Shown here piece after piece: positions 9,059 to 14,398 of a stretch of 25,264 nucleotides of DNA. A model generated the notes under the pieces. It searched no databases and had not been told where the DNA came from. It saw only the letters and a program-made list of their open reading frames with translations. A program made the position numbers and the translations under genes. Every line of letters begins with the position of its first letter. Within the stretch, counting starts at the first letter, position 1. The stretch is from IMG/VR virus record IMGVR_UViG_3300044641_000215, positions 1-25,264 of that record; one strand, written 5' to 3'. The DNA comes from a virus.

Positions 9059-10008
9059 TGAGCAACGGCAGAATTATGGGGCCATTCCGTTTAACAGGTA
9101 CGAGCGGAATATGGACTATGCGAGATTTACAACAATATAATTCTATTGCCGTTGCTTTATTGTTAGTCGCTGGTGGCGGCGGTGGCGGTGGCGCTGACGG
9201 TGCTTCATCTGCCTCGTCGGGTGCAGGCGGCGGTGCGGGTGGTTTTAGGGCATTGTCGGCAATCCCGTTGATTTCTGGTCAAACCTACGCAGTAACAGTT
9301 GGTGCGGGTGGCGCAGCTGGTGGTACAGAAGCACAAGGCTCGTCTGGAACAAGCACATCATTTACAGGTTACACGGCAGCAGGCGGTGGTGGCGGCGGTT
9401 CGGGTTTTGCTGATGGGCAACCGTCAAGAGGCTCAGGGTTAAATGGCGGTTCAGGCGGTGGTGCAGGCGGTAGCACAAGCACAGCAACATCAGTTAAGGG
9501 TAACGGCAACACGCCAGCGACTACGCCAGTTCAGGGCTTTAACGGCGGCATTAACACGGCGAACGGTAACAATGCTCGTCCTGCAAGCGGCGGTGGCGGT
9601 GCAAGTGCTGTGGGTGGTAATTCAATACAAAACTCAAGCGCCGGTGTTGGTGGTGCAGGCGCAGCAAGCAGCATAACCGGCACTAGTGTTACTTATGGTG
9701 GTGGTGGTGGCGGCGGTGGTTGGGCAAGTGCAGGCGGTGCGGGTGGCGCAGGCGGTGGTGGAAACGGCGGTAGTGATGCACCCACCACAGGAAGTGCTGG
9801 AACAATTAACCTCGGTGGTGGCGGAGGCGGAGGCGGCTCTAATGGCGTTGGCGGGGCAAATCCAGGTGGTGCGGGTGGTTCAGGCGTTGCAATTATGCAA
9901 ATTCAAACATCGCTGTACTCAGGTATTACAACTGGATCGCCTATTGTTACGACTTCAGGTGGATTTACAATTGTGAAGTGGACTTCATCTGGCACATATA
10001 CCGCATAA
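9058..10008 (+). CDS. Glycine-rich fibre / adhesin-like protein
   Basis: A 316-aa protein. After an N-terminal segment ending in YNSIAVALLLVAGGGGGGG (about 24-42) the sequence is dominated by glycine runs of four to eight residues separated by short A, S, N and T islands up to about residue 280. It then ends in a beta-like tail (VTTSGGFTIVKWTSSGTYTA). The LLVAGGGGGGG entry and closing FTIVKWTSSGTY module are typical of phage glycine-rich fibre tips; T-even gp38 adhesins use comparable polyglycine layers to display receptor-binding loops. It probably forms a receptor-contacting tip. The GGC/GGT runs make the DNA itself repetitive and slippage-prone. Confidence 0.65.
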   Translation: MSNGRIMGPFRLTGTSGIWTMRDLQQYNSIAVALLLVAGGGGGGGADGASSASSGAGGGAGGFRALSAIPLISGQTYAVTVGAGGAAGGTEAQGSSGTSTSFTGYTAAGGGGGGSGFADGQPSRGSGLNGGSGGGAGGSTSTATSVKGNGNTPATTPVQGFNGGINTANGNNARPASGGGGASAVGGNSIQNSSAGVGGAGAASSITGTSVTYGGGGGGGGWASAGGAGGAGGGGNGGSDAPTTGSAGTINLGGGGGGGGSNGVGGANPGGAGGSGVAIMQIQTSLYSGITTGSPIVTTSGGFTIVKWTSSGTYTA

Positions 10009-10016
10009 GGGAAATT

Positions 10017-10445
10017 ATGTCTTATTTTGCACAAGTACCAACAATCGTAAACGGCAAAGGAATTGTTGCCGAAGTCATTGCAATTACACAAGATGTTATT
10101 GATACTGGCGCATTTGGCGATCCTACAAAGTGGTGGCAAACCTCGTACAACACGCATGGCGGCGTACATTACGGGCCAGACGGTCAACCTGATGGTGGCG
10201 TAGCATTGCGTGCAAATTATGCAGGCATTGGATATACGTTAGACACAACGGTTGTTGAAAACGGCGTGGTTGGTGTGTTTTATGCGCCACAGCCTTATCC
10301 ATCATGGGTGATTTCAGCACCGACTTGGGAATGGCAAGCACCTGTGCCGTATCCGACCGACGGTGGAGATTACGTTTGGGATGAAGCTACTCAATCATGG
10401 GTGCTTGCGCCAGAACCCGTAATAACACCAGTTGAATCTGTTTAA
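10017..10445 (+). CDS. Virion-associated protein of the cyanophage-type MSYFAQV family
   Basis: A 142-aa protein. I chose the ATG at 10017 over an in-frame GTG at 9978 because AAGGGA stands just upstream and the family begins MSxFA. Visible motifs: WWQTSYNTHGGVHYG (about 42-56), LRANYAGIGYTLD, FYAPQPYPSW and YVWDEATQSW near the end. This pattern occurs in many aquatic myo- and podoviruses beside fibre genes, where it is annotated as a structural or fibre-associated protein. The exact role is unknown. It is probably cotranslated with the fibres. Confidence 0.6.
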   Translation: MSYFAQVPTIVNGKGIVAEVIAITQDVIDTGAFGDPTKWWQTSYNTHGGVHYGPDGQPDGGVALRANYAGIGYTLDTTVVENGVVGVFYAPQPYPSWVISAPTWEWQAPVPYPTDGGDYVWDEATQSWVLAPEPVITPVESV

Positions 10446-10548
10446 AAATAGCGTTTGCATACTAGGGGCAATACTTTTGCTTCCAGTTTTTATGATTGTT
10501 ATGATTGCCTTGATTCCTTGGGCGATTTTGACATTGTGGAGAAAGTAA
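10432..10548 (+). CDS. Tiny hydrophobic membrane protein (possible holin partner)
   Basis: A short frame, not longer than 38 aa, opening at a TTG at 10432 inside the end of the previous gene and stopping at 10546-10548. The protein reads as almost one continuous membrane segment (CILGAILLLPVFMIVMIALI, then PWAILTLWRK), with a positive C-terminal end. Its stop overlaps the next ATG as TAATG, the junction used by the neighbours, which argues for a real translated gene. The start is uncertain: no good Shine-Dalgarno is seen, CTG at 10438 is possible, and ATG at 10492 would give only 18 aa. Its place at the head of the lysis cassette suggests a holin or antiholin helper; that is inference. Confidence 0.5.
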   Translation: MNLFKNSVCILGAILLLPVFMIVMIALIPWAILTLWRK

Positions 10549-10802
10549 TGGATTGGCAGAACTTTATCAATTTAGGCGCTGGTGGTTTGTTAGCCATTGG
10601 TGGATGGTTTTGCCGACAATTATGGGATTCTGTGAAAGAGTTAAAAGCCGATATTGCTGATTTAAAACTTCATGTAAGCGATGCTTACGTCAAAAAATCA
10701 GAAATGGATACGCTCAAATCCGAAATGGACAAACGTTTTGATCGTGTTGAAATGCTGCTAGATCGACTTTTTGACAAACTTGAATCAAAGGTAGACAAAT
10801 AA
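10548..10802 (+). CDS. Membrane-anchored coiled-coil protein of the lysis cassette
   Basis: An 84-aa protein. The ATG at 10548 belongs to a TAATG overlap; an upstream TTG frame extension (10455) lacks support. Residues about 6-24 are a membrane segment (INLGAGGLLAIGGWFCRQ), followed by charged heptad-like helix to the end (LWDSVKELKADIADLKLHV, then KSEMDKRFDRVEMLLDRLF). Similar short anchored coiled coils commonly stand immediately before the holin in phages of Proteobacteria. An i-spanin-like or holin-accessory role is possible, but no o-spanin lipobox gene is seen. It overlaps the holin gene by 1 nt. Confidence 0.65.
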   Translation: MDWQNFINLGAGGLLAIGGWFCRQLWDSVKELKADIADLKLHVSDAYVKKSEMDTLKSEMDKRFDRVEMLLDRLFDKLESKVDK

Positions 10803-11218
10803 TGTTTCCATTAATGGATATTCTTGGCGTAGGCATGAAGGTGCTAGACAAGTTTTTCCCTGATCCGGAACAAAAAGCAAAAGCTCAATTAGAGTTAATG
10901 CAGATGCAGCAAAATGGCGAACTAGCCAAAATGCAAGCTGATATGCAAGAGCAAGGCGAGCTTACCAAGCGTCAAGAGAACGACATGAGGTCTGACTCTT
11001 GGTTAAGCAAAAACATTCGTCCTATGACCCTTATAGCCATTCTGTGTGGCTATTTTGTGTTTGCCATGCTTTCAGCGTTTGATATTGAAACCAACAGCAA
11101 GTACGTTGAGTTGCTTGGTCAATGGGGAATGTTGATTATGAGCTTTTATTTTGGTGGTCGCACTTTGGAAAAGATCATCGACATGAAAAGCAAAACACCT
11201 GATAAGAGCGACAAGTAA
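10802..11218 (+). CDS. Holin of the 3TM/GTA-type family
   Basis: A 138-aa protein starting at a TAATG overlap. An amphipathic, coiled N-terminal half (about 20-65, FFPDPEQKAKAQLELM, then M/Q/E-rich) precedes RSDSWLSKNIRPMTLI (about 63-78). Two membrane segments follow: about 76-93 (LIAILCGYFVFAMLSAF region) and about 105-119 (GQWGMLIMSFYFGGR). The D-S-W-x-x-x-x-RP and YFGGRTLEK signatures are typical of the phage and gene-transfer-agent holin family that permeabilises the inner membrane so that endolysin can reach the wall. The position two genes before the endolysin agrees. Confidence 0.75.
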   Translation: MFPLMDILGVGMKVLDKFFPDPEQKAKAQLELMQMQQNGELAKMQADMQEQGELTKRQENDMRSDSWLSKNIRPMTLIAILCGYFVFAMLSAFDIETNSKYVELLGQWGMLIMSFYFGGRTLEKIIDMKSKTPDKSDK

Positions 11219-11880
11219 TGGTAACGGCTAAAAAGCCTGCGGTTAAACGAGCGCCAGTAAAACGGGTTGCAAAACCTGCGCCTGTTAGGAACCCAGACTT
11301 TACAGACAAGGTTGTTGATCTTATCAAGTGGGTAGACAGTCCGTTCAAGCTGATCTCGGTGGTGCTGATTGCGTTTGTTGCGTTTGCTGGCTACTTTGCT
11401 TGGGACTCACGGCAGGTCATTTTGGGTGCAATCAGTAGCAAAAAGACTGAACTCAAAGAACCGTTGCTTGTCGAGGCTATTGCCAAGTCTTTAATTTACG
11501 ACCTAAGCGCAGATGTGGTGATTGTGAATTCAGTCAATCTTCAATCAAACAGCCGCACAACCATCTTGGCAATGAGTAATCAGGGTCGAGAGAAGTCGCT
11601 TGAAGGTGCGGTCAATGCCTTGTTTACAAGCACACCTGAACACAATCGTGCGGTCATTACGATGTTTCAAGGCGAGGTGCATTGCGATCCATTTGTGCCA
11701 AGCTCAAAGCTCGGTGAGTACGCTGTAAAGCATGGCGTGACGTATATGTGCCGTGGCTCCGTACCACCAGAGCAAGGCAGGTTTGTAGGCTATATAGCGG
11801 TTGGCTTCAAGATACCGCCCAAAGACATTTCACAAGCGAAGACTCGCATTAACTTAGCATCGACGGAGATGAGTAAATGA
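11218..11880 (+). CDS. Single-pass membrane protein between holin and endolysin, unknown function
   Basis: A 220-aa protein. The N-terminal 25 residues are very basic (K, R, A, P repeats such as KRAPVKRVAKPAP). One membrane segment lies at about 44-62 (KLISVVLIAFVAFAGYFAW). Then comes a globular domain of about 150 residues, predicted to face the periplasm by the positive-inside rule. It contains two cysteines (156, 178) that could form a disulfide. No spanin coiled coil or proline-rich region and no SAR endolysin features are visible. The stop overlaps the endolysin start (ATGA), so lysis timing or regulation is a reasonable guess, for example a periplasmic antiholin-like sensor. The family is unrecognised. 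Confidence 0.6.
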   Translation: MVTAKKPAVKRAPVKRVAKPAPVRNPDFTDKVVDLIKWVDSPFKLISVVLIAFVAFAGYFAWDSRQVILGAISSKKTELKEPLLVEAIAKSLIYDLSADVVIVNSVNLQSNSRTTILAMSNQGREKSLEGAVNALFTSTPEHNRAVITMFQGEVHCDPFVPSSKLGEYAVKHGVTYMCRGSVPPEQGRFVGYIAVGFKIPPKDISQAKTRINLASTEMSK

Positions 11881-12392
11881 ATAGTAACTGGCAAAAATCG
11901 TTCGAGCTGATGCTGAAGTCGGAAGGCGGGTTTGTAAACCATCCAAGTGATCCAGGCGGCATGACTAACTTAGGCGTAACCAAAGCAACTTGGGAGAACT
12001 GGGTAGGCCGTGAGTCCGATGAAGCTGAAATGCGTGGGCTAACACCGGAAAAAGTTGAGCCTCTGTACAAAAAGAAGTATTGGGATGCCGTGCGTGGGGA
12101 TGAAATTGAAAATGGTGGTGTTGCATACCTTTTGTTTGATTTCGCCGTAAACGCAGGAGTGGGTCGTTCGATAAAAACCCTGCAAACCGCAGTAGGAGTT
12201 ACGCCTGATGGTGGGTTCGGCCCGATGACAATGGCAGCTATGCAGGCCGTTGACCCTGTTGAGTTGATTGAGCGATTTAGCCAAGCCAAAGAGGATTTCT
12301 ATCGGTCTTTGAACACTTTTGCAACGTTTGGCAAAGGTTGGCTAAATCGAGTCGCTGACGTTAAGGTGAAGGCTTCGTCGATGTTGGCTTAA
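11877..12392 (+). CDS. Endolysin, GH108-type N-acetylmuramidase
   Basis: A 171-aa protein starting at an ATGA overlap. Residues 14-18 (KSEGG) contain the E-G-G motif of glycosyl hydrolase family 108, with Glu16 as the likely catalytic acid. NHPSDPGGMTNLGVTKATW (about 21-39) and YWDAVRGDEI follow in the family's usual order. The C-terminal part (about 90-165), with FDFAVNAGVG, LQTAVGVTPDGGFGPMT and RFSQAKEDFYRSL, matches the attached peptidoglycan-binding domain (PG_binding_3 type). There is no signal peptide, so it should depend on the holin. The 3' end overlaps the convergent minus-strand gene by 32 nt. Length is normal for the family. Confidence 0.9.
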   Translation: MNSNWQKSFELMLKSEGGFVNHPSDPGGMTNLGVTKATWENWVGRESDEAEMRGLTPEKVEPLYKKKYWDAVRGDEIENGGVAYLLFDFAVNAGVGRSIKTLQTAVGVTPDGGFGPMTMAAMQAVDPVELIERFSQAKEDFYRSLNTFATFGKGWLNRVADVKVKASSMLA

Positions 12393-12570
12393 ATTGCCTA
12401 TCGCAGTACACGCATAACCCGTCACGCAGCGTTGTACAGACTTGACCGCAGCCATCACAAACAAACTCTTTGGGATAATTCGTTGGGCGTGACCAACGTA
12501 TCCAAAGGGCTGTGGCAACCAATGCGGCAGCGGCGGCATAAAACACAAACATCCAGTCCCAGATCGTCAT
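12361..12570 (-). CDS. Small membrane protein with a zinc-ribbon tail
   Basis: A 69-aa protein. The ATG at 12570 overlaps the stop of the gene before it (TGATG) and lies 6 nt after GGAGG; the GTG one codon upstream is too close to that signal. Residues about 4-26 are a membrane segment (WDWMFVFYAAAAALVATALW). Cys38-x-x-Cys41 and Cys53-x-x-Cys56, plus Cys45, form a likely zinc knuckle or ribbon on the cytoplasmic side. It is the last gene of a five-gene operon and runs tail-to-tail into the endolysin, sharing 32 nt. Function unknown. Confidence 0.6.
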   Translation of the reverse strand: MTIWDWMFVFYAAAAALVATALWIRWSRPTNYPKEFVCDGCGQVCTTLRDGLCVYCDRQFKPTSTKPSP

Positions 12571-12848
12571 CACCAGCCTCCCACACCCATGAGTACCGTT
12601 TGCTCTCGTTCGGCTCTCTGAGCGGCTATACGCATGGCTGGCGATAGTTTGTAAGCCGGCCTGTCAAACTTGTCAATCTTCTTGTCGATATGAGTCAGGT
12701 ATTTCTCAAGTAAAGCACGTTCGCCAGTCGGGGCTAATAGACCAAGTTCTGACAAGCACATGGATAACGTCATTTCACGGCTATCGGAAACCAAGCCTTT
12801 AGAGCGTAGTTTGTCGGCAGCAGCAACGTACAAATTGGTTAGTTTCAT
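12570..12848 (-). CDS. Small phage protein of unknown function
   Basis: A 92-aa, mostly helical, basic protein with no motif I can name. The start overlaps the stop of the gene at 12845 by 4 nt (ATGA) and its stop overlaps the next start (TGATG), so it is translationally coupled on both sides. Residues 1-30 look like a helix pair (LYVAAADKLRSKGLV); the C-terminus is basic (SPAMRIAAQRAEREQ). Part of the minus-strand operon under the shared promoter box near 13550. Confidence 0.6.
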   Translation of the reverse strand: MKLTNLYVAAADKLRSKGLVSDSREMTLSMCLSELGLLAPTGERALLEKYLTHIDKKIDKFDRPAYKLSPAMRIAAQRAEREQTVLMGVGGW

Positions 12849-13048
12849 TTTAATCCTTTTGATATATCGACCAATTCATGGCGCAACCTGTCAGCTGCCT
12901 CTGCATATTCCAGTATCCCCTCAGATAACACTCTGTTGGATTCTTGCAACTGGCGTATTAGATTTGCTGCCTCAGTTTGCTCTTGATGCGTCATAAAAAA
13001 CCCGTTCTCAAGGTTTCTCAGGATTTGTTTCGGGCTAAGTGGGTTCAT
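12845..13048 (-). CDS. Small helical phage protein of unknown function
   Basis: A 67-aa protein joined by ATGA overlaps to both neighbours. The sequence is a likely two-helix or coiled structure: HQEQTEAANLIRQLQESNRVL (about 21-40) and ILEYAEAADRLRHELVDISK (about 45-64). No catalytic or metal motif. It is probably an accessory or regulatory protein, given the operon context. Confidence 0.6.
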   Translation of the reverse strand: MNPLSPKQILRNLENGFFMTHQEQTEAANLIRQLQESNRVLSEGILEYAEAADRLRHELVDISKGLK

Positions 13049-13254
13049 TTGTGTGCCTCAAGTGCGTAGAGAGCGGTATACAGATGCGGATGCGTTGTGT
13101 CGTTGAGCAGTACACCTTTATCCCCAATGTATCCTGTGGGCTTTAATTTAGCTAGATTGTCAGCAGCCTGGCGATACGCACAAGGGTTGTATTCAGCGTT
13201 GCAGCGACCACCGCAAGCCTCTTTAAACAGATGGATATAGTCGGCCTTGTTCAT
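13045..13254 (-). CDS. Small phage protein with cysteine cluster, unknown function
   Basis: A 69-aa protein with ATGA overlaps at both ends. Cysteines cluster near the N-terminus (ACGGRCNAEYNPCAYRQAAD, about 13-32), which could bind a metal or Fe-S cluster, although three cysteines alone do not define a known fold. The C-terminal half contains GYIGDKGVLLND. I do not recognise a family. Confidence 0.55.
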   Translation of the reverse strand: MNKADYIHLFKEACGGRCNAEYNPCAYRQAADNLAKLKPTGYIGDKGVLLNDTTHPHLYTALYALEAHK

Positions 13255-13523
13255 AAGCGCAGTCCAAACGGGTTATGAGCGTGTTTAACAACTAGGTTTT
13301 CGTAATTATCTGAAGATTCTGTAGCAGTCGGTGCTTGTCGAATAGTGACATAAACACAAGGTGAGCCACGCCTACCATCCCCACGTTTCTCGATCTTGTT
13401 GTTGCGCTGAAGTTTGGCAAGTTGAGTGTAGATGCTGATCTTTTCAAGGCCACAGTAATCAGCAATATCAACTGTTGTTTTAGGCTCGATGCAATACCGC
13501 AATATCTTTTGTTCTGTTGACAT
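13251..13523 (-). CDS. Winged-helix DNA-binding protein
   Basis: A 90-aa protein, first gene of the minus-strand operon. GGAG stands a few nt before the ATG at 13523. Residues about 3-48 have the pattern of a MarR/IclR-like winged helix: EQKILRYC helix, TTVDIADYCGLEKISIYTQL helix-turn-helix, then KLQRNNKIEKRGDGRRG as the wing. It is likely to bind DNA and may tune early genes or its own operon. Its promoter carries the same box as the plus-strand early promoters, so it is probably controlled by the repressor at 14077. Confidence 0.65.
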   Translation of the reverse strand: MSTEQKILRYCIEPKTTVDIADYCGLEKISIYTQLAKLQRNNKIEKRGDGRRGSPCVYVTIRQAPTATESSDNYENLVVKHAHNPFGLRL

Positions 13524-13543
13524 ATGTTCTCCATAAAAGCATC

Positions 13544-13572
13544 ACATTAAGCCATCTAAACACAATGCACAA
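13544..13572 (-). promoter_or_regulatory. Promoter and operator box of the minus-strand operon
   Basis: Read on the minus strand: TTGTGC as -35 (13572-13567), exactly 17 nt of spacer, TAATGT as -10 (13549-13544), then about 20 nt to the ATG at 13523. The spacer and -10 contain TGTTTAGATGGCTTAATGT (13562-13544), differing at two positions from the box at 16396 and three from that at 14337. The alignment with the other two promoters is gap-free. Function is inferred from this conservation. Confidence 0.6.
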
Positions 13573-13783
13573 GAGGTATTTATCTTAGTGATTACCCGTA
13601 CTTTTATTATTTGGACAATAGTATTCCCAAGGGTGGATAGCGTGTAGTTTCCCTACGCAGTCCAACTCGATCCATATTGTTTTATAACAGAACAATACCA
13701 ATCCTACCGGAGTTAATGTTCAATCGAGTTAGAGTCTTGTCCCACCGTGTTCTCTAATCTTGTGCAGTACCCATTTAAGTCTG
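13566..13783. other. Gene-free region with nested inverted repeats (possible origin or structured RNA)
   Basis: No credible gene lies in this part of the 553-nt gap 13524-14076. It contains an outer inverted repeat TGCACAAGA (13566-13574) / TCTTGTGCA (13758-13766); an inner pair AACTCGAT (13664-13671) / ATCGAGTT (13723-13730); and within that TATTGTT (13675-13681) / AACAATA (13691-13697). A smaller arm lies around 13636-13676 (TGGAT ... ATCCA). TTTAAGTCTG at 13774-13783 is the perfect complement of an arm at 13935-13944. Such nesting fits a replication origin, a structured RNA or a recombination site. Sequence alone does not decide. Confidence 0.4.
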
Positions 13784-13872
13784 CGTGGCTTGCTGTCGGG
13801 TGTAGACCAGCCAATCTTTCTTGAGTACGGGCGATTTAACCCTATTAGATAACGCTCTCTGACGGTTATCAA

Positions 13873-13950
13873 AAGAAAATAAAAAGCCGTTTAAATCTGC
13901 ATCTTGGTGAGAACCCCTAATTCGGGGCAAGACACAGACTTAAACGGCTT
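13873..13950 (-). terminator. Strong intrinsic terminator downstream of the repressor
   Basis: On the minus strand a 16-bp stem (13950-13935 with 13899-13884, one G-U pair) is followed by a 2x2 internal loop, a 5-bp stem (13932-13928 with 13906-13902) and a CCCC/GGGG apical stem. The T-rich run TTTTTATTTTCTTTT follows directly. The plus strand lacks a T run on its exit side, so termination is expected for leftward transcription from the repressor. Confidence 0.75.
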
Positions 13951-14030
13951 AGTTGTTTCTCACGACAACAAGTTAATTCTGCCACCGTCTTTCCGATGTG
14001 TCAAGGTCTAAAGCTAACCTGGTGAAACAC
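13873..14030 (-). ncRNA. Candidate structured RNA ending in an intrinsic terminator (minus strand)
   Basis: Transcribed leftward, this segment would fold into three successive hairpins. First, nested stems with ACCT/AGGT (14020-14017 with 14007-14004) inside GTGT/ACAC (14030-14027 with 14001-13998). Second, GTTGT/ACAAC (13969-13965 with 13956-13952), loop CGTGAGAA. Third, a long terminator hairpin. The loop GTGAGAA (13963-13957) is perfectly complementary to TTCTCAC (13913-13907) inside the third hairpin, a possible kissing interaction. It lies just after the repressor stop, so it may be the repressor mRNA's 3' end or a separate RNA; no clear own promoter is seen. Confidence 0.45.
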
Positions 14031-14076
14031 GACCCTTATCATTGTTTGTTTCATGCTTGCTAAAGGCTTAATCAGT

Positions 14077-14292
14077 CTAATGCAACTCAGGCCAAATTTG
14101 TTGCCAGTTGGGGATTTCTTTTCTTGACCATTTACCGTTTGATTTCTTTTCAAGCTCGGCAGCCAACAACACTAACTTATCGTCTGGCAAACCATTGTTG
14201 CGCCATTGCGATACAGCCGGTGGACTGACACGGCAGAGCTTGGCTACTGCAAACGTGCCACCTAATGTTTGGATGATTTCTGTTGTATTCAT
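14077..14292 (-). CDS. YdaS/Cro-like repressor
   Basis: A 71-aa protein. Residues about 13-36 (TFAVAKLCRVSPPAVSQWRN) form a Cro-type helix-turn-helix; IIQTLGG before it and LPDDKLVLLAAELE after it complete the YdaS-like domain (Cro-like toxins/antirepressors of lambdoid prophages). It faces the ERF operon divergently, the standard position of a phage repressor or Cro. No Shine-Dalgarno is visible and the variant box at 14292-14308 touches the start codon, so translation may be leaderless or from a very short leader. No peptidase domain is attached, so it is not a full CI. Repressor versus antirepressor is undecided. Confidence 0.75.
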   Translation of the reverse strand: MNTTEIIQTLGGTFAVAKLCRVSPPAVSQWRNNGLPDDKLVLLAAELEKKSNGKWSRKEIPNWQQIWPELH

Positions 14293-14308
14293 GTTAGATA
14301 GCTTAACA
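14292..14308. promoter_or_regulatory. Operator-like variant box at the repressor start
   Basis: TGTTAGATAGCTTAACA is a variant of the shared promoter box (one base shorter in the left part) and a better palindrome: TGTTA and TAACA arms around a 7-nt centre. It touches the last base of the repressor start codon (14290-14292 on the minus strand). Occupancy here would block the repressor's own expression, as expected of autoregulation. Inference from position and similarity. Confidence 0.5.
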
Positions 14309-14326
14309 GATGAGGTTTTGTATGTG

Positions 14327-14357
14327 TTGACTTATCTGTTTAGATACCTTAATATCT
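14327..14357 (+). promoter_or_regulatory. Early promoter and operator of the recombination operon
   Basis: TTGACT (14327-14332), a 17-nt spacer, and TAATAT (14350-14355) make a near-consensus sigma70 promoter. The box TGTTTAGATACCTTAATAT (14337-14355) covers the spacer and -10. It contains alternating half sites: TATCT (14334-14338 region), AGATA and TATCT. The leader downstream has a small hairpin (CTGAC 14363-14367 / GTCAG 14374-14378) and AGGTGCATAAATG at the start of the ERF gene. Confidence 0.75.
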
Positions 14358-14398
14358 ATTTACTGACATACCCGTCAGGACAACATACAGGTGCATAA

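Noticed and set aside
9443-9976. Alternative plus-strand frames in the glycine-rich gene
   Set aside because: They are off-frame readings of GGC/GGT runs giving V/A/Q-rich sequence without start signals.
8114-10008. Diversity-generating retroelement target in the fibre genes
   Set aside because: No reverse transcriptase or template repeat was seen in the window, and the repetitiveness comes from glycine codons.
10455-10547. Upstream TTG extension of the anchored coiled-coil gene
   Set aside because: The extension has no Shine-Dalgarno and shares bases with a hydrophobic frame that ends in TAATG at the ATG I chose; the family starts at that ATG.
11849-12289. Long minus-strand frame over the endolysin gene
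   Set aside because: It is the antisense shadow of the recognised endolysin; its product has no domain and no ribosome-binding site.
13524-14076. CRISPR array, tRNA or attachment site in the gene-free region
   Set aside because: There is no regular repeat-spacer pattern, no cloverleaf with CCA-type end, and no integrase nearby. The arms are inverted, not direct array repeats.
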